22,246 nt of DNA, taken from the NCBI RefSeq assembly GCF_000003605.2, contig NW_003132850.1, positions 322,200 to 344,445 of the forward strand. The letters run 5' to 3'. The notes below the pieces were generated by a model that was not told the origin of the DNA, did not search any database, and saw only the letters and a program-made list of their open reading frames with translations. This DNA is from Saccoglossus kowalevskii. Its lineage: Eukaryota; Hemichordata; Enteropneusta; Harrimaniidae. A program made the translations under genes and the position numbers. Positions 9,383-20,071 of this stretch are shown here, in pieces. Each line of letters starts with the position of its first letter. Positions within the stretch are counted from its first letter, which is position 1.

Positions 9383-10547
9383 GATGCCATGACGCTGAGC
9401 GCCACAGTATTTCCATGTGACCACGCATCGACTGATTATTGTTCGTCCGTATTTTTTAGCACCAATCAAAATATATAATGGCTGCAGATTTCCCGAGCCT
9501 GTGTCTGGGCAGAGAGATGACATAATCCTGTTTATGATCATTATTAATACTGAAATGTCTGCACCAAGGATAGCAAATTTTAAACTGCCATTGTATTTGC
9601 TTTGTCTGATAGCATATTTATTATTGTCAATTATAATATTAAATCTGACACTATCTATTAGGCGTGTCTTCGTAGATGTCGCATACGTGTCAACACGTGT
9701 CACCGTCATACTACCCAAATATGCATACCAGAATAGTCATAGATCCAATACCCAGACCAGTTTATTATATATATATATCGTGGTGATATTTGTTTAATAA
9801 TGTTCAGTTTTATTTCACAAAAACACAAAATAGACATATAAAATAAACAAAACAATACTGATTGAGATTAAATATATATGAACATCATTTGGAATGATCT
9901 ACAAGTTTTGTTGTTGTTTTTTTTAACTGGCGGCGGAAAGTGTTAAAGAGAACCGATGAATTACAGTCCAAAATTTCAGATTAGAACTCATATGCGATGA
10001 GTGATCCAGGACATTCCACGTGTTATGCATATTAGATGTCTACCGATATTGTTGTGGCGTGCAATGGTTTGGAAATGTCGATCGCCATATGGTTGAAGCA
10101 TCTCTAAAAGCAATTTGCTGACCCAATCCTGTATAATCACATATCTGTAGTACACACCAAAATAACATTTGATGTGACGATTGGCAATAATAGAATTTAA
10201 TTAGCAATATGTATCCGTCCCATGGAGTAATTTTCCATCTTAAACATACGTGACGCCATTACACACTTAAAGTGGTCTTGCACCATGATTTATAGGAATT
10301 TTAAACAATAATTTACACTACTAACACATACGTTAATTTCGTCATGTTATATACCACATGAAAGCTTATTTTTCCAGCTTTTCAACAGTTTGCTGCATTT
10401 TTGTGTGGTTGCTAATGGTATCGAAAATGGATTGAAAATGTCCGTTTTTTGTTAAATTGTGTTTAAAACTGTAAACATAAAACATTGTAGCCAACAACTA
10501 CACATTGACATTTGTTTTTCCGCGTTAAGTTGAAATTATTTAATATC
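9383..10547. other. Intergenic AT-rich stretch
   Basis: Two overlapping frames on opposite strands (9417-9797 plus, 9374-9718 minus) mirror each other and match nothing I recognise. The rest shows no repeats or exon signals that I can support. Confidence 0.5.
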
Positions 10548-11099
10548 ATGTGTCATTATTATTGCTTTTTCACCGTTTCCTGCAGCTTACCTCCTTCAAT
10601 ACACGTTACGGTGTGGTGTGTCCTCCCCCTTATAATGCCAGACTTTTTTATTTCTTGTTTGTCGACTTTTTACAAGGCAATTTTTGTGAGGAGGGCGGAA
10701 AAAAATAAAAATAATTCTTTTTTTCCATTAGATTTGTGTGATTCTCAAAGAATTGTAAGTGAGATCATTGATCGGAGAGAAGAAATGAAATCAAATTTTA
10801 TTCCATGTATAACCTTGTTTCTCATCTGCGCGAGACTTCGGTACTTTGATAATGATGCTCCCACGAAAATGCAACTTGGATTTGTTATGCGGCGGGCGGT
10901 AAAAAATGAAGATGAAAATATTATTTTTTTTAGCATTTTTTTGTGCTTACAAGTCGCGAGAAATTACGCTGAAATAAAATTTTATTTTTATTTCATTTTC
11001 GGCTACTGTTCATTCGGCGGGTTCGCGAAACAAGGGATAATAAAAGTCTGGCCTAAGCGCATCCAAACACGACGCCGATATGTCGACCTCTCGCGATAA
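10548..11099 (+). CDS. Longest ATG open frame in the window, unrecognised (183 codons)
   Basis: From the ATG at 10548 the frame stays open to TAA at 11097-11099. The frame is open from at least 10512 upstream. This is longer than most chance frames in DNA of this composition. The reading has several hydrophobic stretches near its start (including FFTVSCSLPPS and VWCVLPLIMPDFF), a charged middle (RRAEKNKNN, IIDRREEMKS), more aromatic-rich segments and a basic tail (RIQTRRRYVDLSR). I see no family motif, no signal of splicing and no clear promoter. T-rich sequence with few A-initial codons could keep stops rare by composition alone. It may be spurious, a decayed element or an orphan gene. Confidence 0.15.
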   Translation: MCHYYCFFTVSCSLPPSIHVTVWCVLPLIMPDFFISCLSTFYKAIFVRRAEKNKNNSFFPLDLCDSQRIVSEIIDRREEMKSNFIPCITLFLICARLRYFDNDAPTKMQLGFVMRRAVKNEDENIIFFSIFLCLQVARNYAEIKFYFYFIFGYCSFGGFAKQGIIKVWPKRIQTRRRYVDLSR

Positions 11100-13355
11100 T
11101 TAGTTCTCGACTCCAAAATAATACAAGCAATAGTACAAACTTAATTGTCAGTATATGTGATATTTATCCAATATTTCACAACACGACATTTCTATGCGAT
11201 GATGTTATTAAATAAAGTTATGAAAAATGTTTACAAGTTATTTAAATTACCTTACTACATTATCGAATTACATAACATACATATAGTCCAACACATTGGT
11301 GCCGATGTTACCCGGTATGTCTCTCCCGACATTTGTTGTTTTAAAAGTTTCCTCGCAATTCCTAACACAGTATGAGTGAACTGAACTACGTAACCTACAT
11401 GCCCCTGTGTATGTACACGCGATTATAGTGATGCCTGGATCCAGAACGAACGCATGAATCATATCTATTCGTTAACACAGCGGTATGTCAATGTAAGAAA
11501 TAATCTGTGGTATATTATATATATCGTGTCGACAGTCCAAATACAACATGTGTGGTGATATCCAAAGGCCAGACAGTCTGTGACCTCAGTATCTTCGTGA
11601 TGTACGAAGGGATCCGTTTGTGAAAGTATGAAAGTATTGTATTGGGGTCGATGCAGGTTATTTGCCCCGTTCTTCCATCACAGGGGGTATTTTTTTATAA
11701 AACCATTGATATTGTTCTTGGTGCAGTGACTCGGGATTTGAGTGGTAATTGCGCTAATGTATGATAACTTCGACCGTTGTACCGCGCCGCATTGGAGATG
11801 GATTCTATGCTAGGTACAACGCGGCTTTTGAATACACTGTTTGCTAAAGGTTCGTCGTACTTGAAAATAAAGTGGGTTGGTAATGAACATTAAATTAACT
11901 TACTGAAATCCGTGCTGGCTATGCATCATTTGTTTTGAAAGTTTTTAATAGACTGTTGCCCAGACTTTATATGACAATTTTCATAAAATCTATTCAAGCA
12001 ATCCTGTAAATCGAAGATCCCGTTTTATACACCAAATCTCAAATCTGCACGACTCACAGTAAAGTATATGATCTACATTAAGCTTTTATTAATCGAAAAG
12101 AAAAAGAACCCGTATATCGGCGCCTCTATAATACGTGCTACACAGCAGAGTGTTTGTGATAACAGAGTGCCTTTTGTTCTACAGTTTAGCCGTACGTATA
12201 CAGTCGGGGTCAGACACTCAATGACCTTACTTAAATCGGTTTTTCAATTTGCCCAACATTATTGACGAATTTTAAATGCCACAAGTGAAGAAAACATGCG
12301 CACAACAAAGACTCTTTGTAGTTTTTGAAAACATTTGGTTTGCTGCTTTTATGTCTGTTTTTGAAAACCTTAGCTTCATTGTTTAGCATTACATAAATTA
12401 CAAGTACCCTGCACGGGTACTGGCAGTTTGAACAGAGACAAACGTTCGGATGCGAGCTGATGAAAACCATTTTTATGAAAGTGACACATCCCAACTACAG
12501 AAACCCATCATACTTGGTGTTGACATTGTGTGGCCAACAACACTGGAAACACGAGAGTTCTTCGTCAAGCAGTCGGAGCCTTTCAAACCTATGTGTGACA
12601 CTTCTCACGGAAAATACTTGCCTCAAAACAATACCAATCATTTTTTGCCAATAAAAATTTGCCCATTTGTCAGTATTCGAACTTTTTACTATTCGTGAAG
12701 ATTTTATGCCAAATGATAGGCTGATGACCTGATTGGCTGAACAAATTTATATCGTGACTGATGAGGTACTTTTGTTACTGTGAATTATTTCAAAAATCTG
12801 GATTTAATTTTTTTTCTTGCATTTTGCTTCTGCGCTATATTGTAATTGTTCTAAAAATATAAATTGTCAATTAATATTAGGACAATTTCTTTTAAAATAC
12901 GGCACTGTAAAACACAAAATTTAACCAAAGAAATATGGCTCCATGATTCTACATAAAAACAAAAGAACCTTTCCATGTACTCACAAATTATGAGTATACA
13001 TGGTGGAGTTTTAGAGACGACGCGCAACCAATATCGATAAAACATTTATTTTAAAAAGTGTTGATAAAAATGAAAAGCGAATTAAAGAAGGAGATATCAA
13101 AGTGATATATGTTTTGCACATCAATTCTAAATGTCCACGCATGCGTATAGAATACAACAGAGGCGAAACGTATCAGAAACTGTTGAAATGTGTGACGTTG
13201 GCGTTCTACCGACAGAGGGACCGCTAATTGGCATATAAGAAAGAACAAACTTTCTTTTACTCACATTGCATTCATTATTATCGTTGAGGGCAGCACACAA
13301 CACATACGCAGACGATTCTAAATTAGACATTTATTAATTTTCTACTTTTTCATAG
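11100..13355. other. Intergenic stretch without supported genes
   Basis: The only frame with coding-like codon choice is 12450-12698 on the plus strand, containing KPIILGVDIVWPTTLETR. An in-frame stop lies just upstream and it has no recognisable motif or clear splice sites, so I do not call it. No MITE or tandem repeat was seen. Confidence 0.45.
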
Positions 13356-13487
13356 CATGTCAACTGCTGTCTACCCAAGTTCGAAACATGTCAGTTGAAG
13401 TCCCGCCACGTGTAAGCCCGTATAAATACTCAACAACCAACATGCTCCTTGGGATCGGGGTGGCGATTGCAGCATGGTATCTGGTAG
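13356..13487 (+). CDS. Candidate exon encoding a membrane-anchored segment
   Basis: A pyrimidine-rich tract ending in CATAG (AG at 13354-13355) precedes an open frame. The frame includes MSVEVPPRVSPYKYSTTN, starting at an ATG at 13388 with A at -3. It then encodes a hydrophobic helix, MLLGIGVAIAAWYLV, ending at a donor: either GTAGGT at 13484 (phase 0) or GTATAA at 13488 (phase 1). The exon could be internal, since the frame is open from the acceptor, or a first exon starting at the ATG. The layout of a short polar head plus one helix suits a small mitochondrial or ER membrane protein. Candidate next acceptors lie at 14258 (TTTCTGTTTCAG), 14484 and 15010, and I cannot choose among them. The family is unrecognised. 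Confidence 0.38.
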
Positions 13488-15831
13488 GTATAACAAAAAT
13501 CAACTCAGTTGGCGGTTTGCATAACACGCATCACCATGTCGTTCCACAGTGCCTGGTTTTACGACTATTCGCCTGTACTCCAAGTTTGCGTCTATGGTTG
13601 CATGTTTGAAATTGGTAAATTATGCAAACGTCGCGCCCTGTGATAGAATGTGATCTCGGGAAATGTCGTTGTTCACTCGCCAGTTTATATATTTCGCGCG
13701 AGATTTCAAGTCAAATTCAGACAACCAATCAAATTCACGGTTCAATGGTTGCCTTAGTTTGACTCAGCTATCGAATTGCAGCAAAAATTGCATGTACTAT
13801 TTGTACATCCCATGCAGACTTTTTTTACACCAAACACCACTAAGACCCTTGTAATATGACCGTTCACATGTGTTGTTTGCCTTGCACTTACAGACGTACA
13901 GTGATGTAAATTCTTGGTAAATACAAAATATGCATGGAGTTCAACAAACTAGCACATTTCGTGTGACTGATTTGGGGTACATTCAATAAAAATCGCTCAG
14001 GCTGTGCATGCGTATTAGTGTTCTTCGTTGCTCCTCCAAACTAGTATATGGGATAGTGCAATAACAGCATTTTTATTCTATGATAAATCGTAATCCAACA
14101 TGCCAACAAACAAATAAGCTTTGATTTTCGTCATCGCATACGCCAATTCGAAACCTGTGCCTTGCAATTTTTTTTATATATTTTTTTATTTTATTTTGTG
14201 CACCGGTAAAGTTCGCTCTATTGCATAAAATGGGACAGTATTTTGTTTTCTGTTTCAGAGGATATTTCGTTGCTCCAAATCAAACTTTAAAGCATGTATT
14301 CGAAAACATTATTAAAGATTCCTGAATTTCGACCTTATCTTGTTGTGGTCGTATTTAATAATCTGAGTACAAACAAAAAATTGGAAAGCGTCGCCGGATC
14401 ATTTTTCAATTATTCCTAGGCCGAGAAGCAAAATCTTTTTTTTTTTGTGTGGGTAAGATCTCCTCAACATGTAACTTTTTTTTAGGAATTTTTAACTTAA
14501 AAGAACATGAAAATCATCAACACACTTATACTTAGACGGGTTCCCAACATCCACAGCGCACCACACCCACTCCATCTTCCTAGTCTAAAGAACTTCTATA
14601 AACGTATTCATGATCTCCCACCGTGACCCCACGGCACCCTCTCCTAATACCTACCACCCGACAATACACGTTTAACACGTATCAAATTACTTAGACTAAA
14701 ATCACATTTCGTTTTGTTAGGTTTACCGTAGTGGTACCGTAATGTGTCTGGAGCCATCCCGTAAAATAACACCACCCGACTGGCGAACACTGGCGAAGAG
14801 AGACAGCAGAGTTGAATGACATCCCGAATGCTGGAAAAAGACGTTGTCCATCCGGCATTCTCCGCAATGACACGTGATAACAAAATAACAACATTCTGCA
14901 CTTATACACTGCAATTACACATCACGTAGACTTGGAAGAAGGATATGTAATGTTCATTTGGGCTGCAATTCACCAAAGCATCTTTTCGGCAATCTATGTT
15001 TTTTTTGCAGAGCGCCCGCTATCGGCCACTACGTAACGTTAGCCAATAGAGGGCGATATGTACGAGATATTGCCAGTAAAATTAAGTACATGTACAACAC
15101 ACTGAAAAACGGAAAAATAAAACATGTAGATTTCAGAATTCCTGCCTTCAAATGTATTTCAGGAGAAAAATCAAATTTAAAGATGCAATATGCCCGAAAA
15201 CTTCTTCACATTGTCATCGTTGTTATGGGTCAACCCTACTTACTTTACTTTGTTATTGGTGTTTTACTAACTGGATGTTAGGATTCTGCTGGTTATGATT
15301 TCTTATGAACTGTAAAGACAATTTCTTATGCTGTTTATATGGATCATTGAGAGATTATCTGTGGCTTATACAAAGAGGGAATTCAACTTTAAACTCAATT
15401 TTCAGTTGAATAACTTTTGTTTTGTTGATATTCATTGTGTTGGTTGCACGATAATCTAGACTACAGGGTTGTCACTTTCATATCTTATCAGGGTATATTC
15501 ATTGTAATATCAACACTGTGATAGTACTCATAAAATCATTTTTTTTTTTTTTTGAAAATAAAATTTCATTTTAGAAATCATTTTTCCTGGTTAGTATTTA
15601 CTAGTATTTGGGGTGTAATAGTGGAGTTGAAAATACCCACTCAATTGTCTTCAATTTCAAAACAATATCTCTATATTTTACTTAATATTATAAACAACAC
15701 ATCTCTGTTGTCTTAATTTTCTGAACAATCTATTTATATTATCCTTGAATTTAGAAACATTGCTCTTATAAATCTTTTAAATAACACCTGTATTGCCTTA
15801 TAAGCATTATCTCAAAGAAAATTTACACGCG
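13488..15831. other. Intergenic or intronic stretch downstream of the 13356 exon candidate
   Basis: Strong acceptor-like tracts occur at 14258, 14484 and 15010. After the 14258 acceptor, phase 0 gives 18 codons to a stop, followed by ATTAAA and a GT-rich stretch, a possible poly(A) site. Minus-strand frames at 14644-14914 overlap one another in different frames and are not recognised. A poly-T run lies at 15539-15553. Confidence 0.4.
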
Positions 15832-15986
15832 GGAGTAATCACCTGCGCGTGCGACGGACGGCCATAGCGTTCCGTTGTTTACCAACAATCGTCTACCCGT
15901 GAGTCTTTGCGTTTCAGCATGCGCTGTTATCGTCGATTAGAACCCATCTCCCGCGCGTGCGCAGGAGACGACCCCCTCTGCTTTAA
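15832..15986. mobile_element. TTAA-type MITE, copy 2 (diverged, shorter)
   Basis: This about 155-bp segment aligns with the element at 6282-6463. Its left end is eroded, but the CCTGCGCGTGCG core is kept. The right end reads CCTCTGCTTTAA and mirrors the left core through CGCGTGCGCAGGAGACGAC. The interior shares CATAGCG, TGTTTACCAACAA and GAGTCTTTGCG with copy 1. It is older or less well preserved than copy 1, and a clean TTAA is visible only on the right. Confidence 0.75.
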
Positions 15987-17159
15987 CATTATAATGGAAA
16001 ACAATACAACATATTAACAATGTTCATATCTATCCCAAACAATAGTATCCATTGTGTCACAATTTAGCTTTCGTTTACGGAAAATCACTCGCAATAACAT
16101 TGTTAATATATTGCTGGCAACATTGTTTGCTTTTCTAATTTCTTTCAGACCAGAAATTTTTCGGTTTGTAAAATGTAAGTCTTGCTTTTTCGTGTCAGGT
16201 GTTTTTCCCACTGTTTTTTCAACACACAAAGGTGTTGTTGCCATAGAGATGTAAATTATTACTAAACGTTGAGGACGCCTTGGAGTTTAATTTTTTTACC
16301 TTGGCCGTGAAATGCTCAATTTCATTGCCTCATATTCCGAGTCTGTGTTGCGTGCTTGCTATTCACATTATGGATACCGCAAACGTGCCGAATCAGCCAA
16401 TACTGTCAACAAAAATTAGGTTAGATTACATTTACATCAACGAATAATGTTTTGCTTTCGCGTATTAATTTTGAAGAAAGGGTATATTTTTTTTAATAAA
16501 AACAGAGTTCTAATGTTCGGCCACATCGACCATTTGCTACGTCAAGGTGAATTCCCGGGCCATGAAATAAACAAGGATAAAAGACTTGTTGAACAAACAA
16601 ATCATTTACATATAATTTATCTCACACCTGTGCGTTCTCATGACACGCCGTTAGAGGGCACTATCTATGTCTAATCCCACATATGTCTTTCAGAATTCAC
16701 TCAATACTCACATCGTCACCGTGACGTATTGGCGACAGTAACTTCACAACACCCCCTCCCCCTTCAAAGTTTATCATGAAATCATTTCGCCTGTCTCGGA
16801 GTGGCTCACTACATATTGTGGCAAGGTAACTCTCGCGAAAACTTCCCAATTTTGAAATTAGATTTTCATGTTTACAACATGACTGTTAAATCACATTTGC
16901 TTGAACGTAAAAACCACCTCTCCGATACAAATGATAGTCAAAAACATTTCTTGTATGTCTTAGTACAGCAGTTGATACCTCGACACGCTTTCACAAATCA
17001 ATTATTTGCGATTTCCTGCATTTCGAGGTCATGGGAGGAAACAGTCTTTATTGTTCGATTGAAATTAACCGATTAACGATTACAAAAGATAAACAAAGTC
17101 ATTCCCGTGGTCAGGAATAAACCTATTCAATCTATGTCTATCGAATCGCTGTCGTGAAT
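15987..17159. other. Intergenic stretch upstream of tRNA-Ala
   Basis: A strong acceptor (TTTCTTTCAG, ending 16148) and a strong donor (GTAAGT at 16175) bracket 26 bases. This could be a microexon but is more likely coincidence. AGAGGGCA lies at 16653. No protein gene is supported. Confidence 0.45.
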
Positions 17160-17231
17160 GGGGATGTAGCTCAGTGGTAGAGCGCATGCTTTGCATGTAT
17201 GAGGCCCCGGGTTCGAAACCCGGCATCTCCA
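17160..17231 (+). tRNA. tRNA-Ala, anticodon TGC
   Basis: This 72-nt gene folds into a full cloverleaf. The acceptor arms GGGGATG and CATCTCC pair throughout and include the G3:U70 wobble pair, the main identity element recognised by alanyl-tRNA synthetase. The D arm is GCTC/GAGC. The anticodon stem CATGC/GTATG closes the loop TTTGCAT, which places anticodon TGC at 17192-17194. The T arm is CCGGG/CCCGG with loop TTCGAAA. There is no intron and no encoded CCA, as expected for a nuclear eukaryotic gene. The internal Pol III promoter is intact: A box around 17167-17177 (TAGCTCAGTGG) and B box at 17210-17220 (GGTTCGAAACC). A short T run follows. Nothing suggests a pseudogene or a SINE, because no A-rich tail or target duplication is seen. 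It stands alone, with no other tRNA in the window. Confidence 0.97.
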
Positions 17232-17235
17232 CTTG

Positions 17236-17239
17236 TTTT
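17236..17239 (+). terminator. Pol III terminator of tRNA-Ala
   Basis: TTTT begins five bases after the last tRNA base. A run of four T is the usual minimal RNA polymerase III stop signal in animals, and this spacing is typical for a working tRNA gene. Confidence 0.8.
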
Positions 17240-17472
17240 AAAAATGTATTCAAAGCTACAGCGAGACCTATCATTACGTGTATGTAACCCTTTATATGTT
17301 GTATCAGACCTCATTGGTTTTTGTTCATTCCGTTTTGATGGAAATCTGGCAACTTTGTAATGTGAACTTTTGGAAGACAGCTCTTTTCAGTATTTCTCTC
17401 CACTAAGGGGAGGGGCTCGATTGTACGCTTATTCGCAGAATTTTTAATTTGTACGCAGGTTTTCGTAAAATA

Positions 17473-18170
17473 AGTTGCGTTCACGCACAGCTCCTTAGCA
17501 CGGGCTAAGAGGTCAAATTCCTTAGCCCGTGCTAAGAAAACGTGCGTGAACGCTTAGCACGGGCTAAGGAATGCTAAGTACGGGTTAAATCTGATCCGAA
17601 TTTAAGACGCGGTCTAGACCTTAGCACGGGCTAACGAAGTATGCGCGAACGCTTAGCCCAGGGCTAAGCGCCCTCTGCGGCGACCTTTGGGTGTGAAAAT
17701 TGTCCCATGTTCGTATAACGACACTATTCCACCAGTCATTACTCCGCGCTCACTTCCACACTAATCGGGTCACTGTAGTAGAGCGTACAGCAGCTCCAAT
17801 CGTAGACAAAATAAATTTGGTTTGCTGTCTACGACATGCATTAATAAAACGCTGTATTCTGTTACGCCCGTGTATACTGTTTATGTGCATCAAATAAGTG
17901 GTCCGTCTCTCTCGCGTCCTGTGCACGTCGCTTCAAAATTAGAACGAAACATGCCAGCAGCAGAAATAGAACCTCGCGCGTGTCATCCATTTTTCGTTCG
18001 TAAATAGCGGCTTACCAAAGGTCACCGACTAATGGCAGCCCTTAGCCCGTGCTAACGACTGGCCCTCCCTGTGCGTGGACGCAATTGGGTCTAGCTGAAA
18101 TGCAAATATGCTAGATAAGCCTAAATCAGCTTAAATCTTAGCCCGTACTTCGTGTAACGTGAACACAACT
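17473..18170. mobile_element. Probable non-autonomous DNA element packed with TTAGCACGGGCTAA motifs
   Basis: The left end AGTTGCGTTCACG (from 17473) and the right end CGTGAACACAACT (to 18170) are inverted repeats with one mismatch in 13. The trinucleotide ATA flanks both sides, a possible 3-bp target duplication of the PIF/Harbinger kind. Inside, TTAGCACGGGCTAA or its complement recurs near 17495, 17521, 17554, 17574 (degenerate), 17621, 17652, 18041 and 18137, mostly clustered toward the two ends. The left 77 bases form a strong hairpin: 17477-17509 pairs with 17521-17553 at 29 of 33 positions. No transposase frame is present, and the internal frames of about 60 codons are not recognised. 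Confidence 0.6.
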
Positions 18171-20031
18171 ATAGTGTTCCGATGTAGCATAAGCTATGAG
18201 TAGAACTACAACCCTATTTTTACATGGCAGCAAGTCTGGCCACACGTTGTAAGAGCTGGCATTATCCAAACAGTTCTCCCTACGTTGTTCTGTCTATCAC
18301 GGTGGACTAAGCACCGAATCAAAGTTTCGATCATTGTTCAGGGACGTTTAGATAACAAAATGTCCCCCACAAATTCCACAGAGTATATTTGAAGTTGAGC
18401 ACATGCCCAGGTCAAAGGGCAGTCACTGAGTAGGATTTCGCTTCATCGACATTTTTAAATAATCATGATAGAGAAGCAAAATTTATGAAATGGAGATTGA
18501 GATCAATTGTTCCTAGCAAATTGATTGGTGGCTCTGTGTAATTATTATTTAATTAAAAATAGATTTAATCTGATTACAAGTGGGTAAAAACTCCAATTTT
18601 GTTAATAATGAATAATTAAGGTGTACAGACGGAATTATGACACTGCACACAGTTTTGTAACGCGTACTAAGTAACTAAACTAGCAACACAACAATAATAT
18701 CCCGTAACTAATTATCAGAATAAGTTTAAAACCAATAATAACCTTTGTACAAAAAAAAACAAAACACACACAATGTACATTGAGTGGATCGGCTTATACG
18801 GTCATGCCTCTGACAATGGCGTGGCGTTTACGCTTTCTGATTTCAAACTCGCGGACTTAATGAGATAATTGAGGCATTATTCAACAAAACACCTCGGAAC
18901 ATATTATTCTTATTGAGTCCATGATTGAGAGTTCTCCAAGCATTAAATGGATCAACAAAGAACAATGATTGAGTATCGATTGACAATGGTTAAGGTATTA
19001 ATGTTAATACTTAGTCTAAATGGGATTTAACTTATCCCCGTATTGTTGTGGAAGAGAACGCCACAATAATAAGGTTCTACTTCTATAGCAAAAGATATAA
19101 TGAATCTCTTACAATACAAACAATTGATTGTTTGACCTTTGACCTGGATCACACGGCCTAAATCGACGATGTTTTATTTGGCAACTGTAAGGCACAGTAC
19201 CACGCGTATAGTCACAAACACGTTTATACCGTAGAAGTGGATCATGTTTAAGGCATGGAAGTAACACGTTTGTTTACCTCCATGTTTAAGGTAAAATGCT
19301 TCCGAGATGTAAAACAAAAACTTCCTTTATTTTTAACTCTCATGTGACATTTGGTGATATACAGATGAATAAAAAGTGGGTCACCGATCAAAGTTAGGAC
19401 ATACTTTATGTACATAAATCGGAGTGAAACTGAAAATATAGTTCTCTATAGGCATTTTACCGTCGTCTAATATGGTATACATGTTTTAAAAGGTAATTAT
19501 TGATGTCAAGAAGTATTTAAAATCGATATTACTGGTATTTTAATACCAGCTATTTTTGTTGTTTCCTTGTGGACCTTGGAAACTAATAATACAATATCAT
19601 TTGACTTATTATTACTCCTAAAATACATATTTACAAGTCTACATTGTGCGAGAATGCAGAAGTTTGAAAATTATGTTTAATAATCTAATTCGGATAAATT
19701 CCACAATAAGTGACAGTAAGGAGTATGATTGGGTTAAACGTGTTAACCATATAAGTACTAACATCAAAATAGACAAATCAGAGACCAAAAAGCTTAATAT
19801 ATTATACTATAAAAGAGTAGGCAGTAGAATCAAATCAAGTCGGAAACTCTACATGATATTCAAAACCAAGGAAAAGAAACCTGACAATTATTTAAATTTC
19901 TTGAACAACTTTAAAGGGCGGCAGTCGTCGCGTCGCGTTCTGTTCGATATGGGACTCATAGCGACGTATACAACGCGTGTAAGATCCAAACGACTTAATC
20001 CTGTATGATGTGTATAATAAATAAATGTGTG

Positions 20032-20071
<40 letters not shown>

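Noticed and set aside
9374..9797. Opposite-strand frames of 114 and 126 codons
   Set aside because: They mirror each other in AT-rich DNA, show no motif and have a length within chance expectation for the window.
16149..16174. 26-bp microexon between a strong acceptor and GTAAGT
   Set aside because: No partner exon in a compatible phase could be identified. Strong-looking splice words arise often in T-rich DNA.
17080..17274. Minus-strand 64-codon frame containing MPGFEPGAS
   Set aside because: It is the antisense of tRNA-Ala. Translated tRNA complements typically give this kind of peptide, and it is a well-known false protein.
19646..20008. 120-codon frame before an AATAAA and AAAT tract, possibly a retroposon 3' end
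   Set aside because: The listed start is GTG, with the first ATG at 19673. The lysine/asparagine richness reflects AT content, no reverse-transcriptase or other element motif is visible, and a frame of this length is expected about once by chance here.
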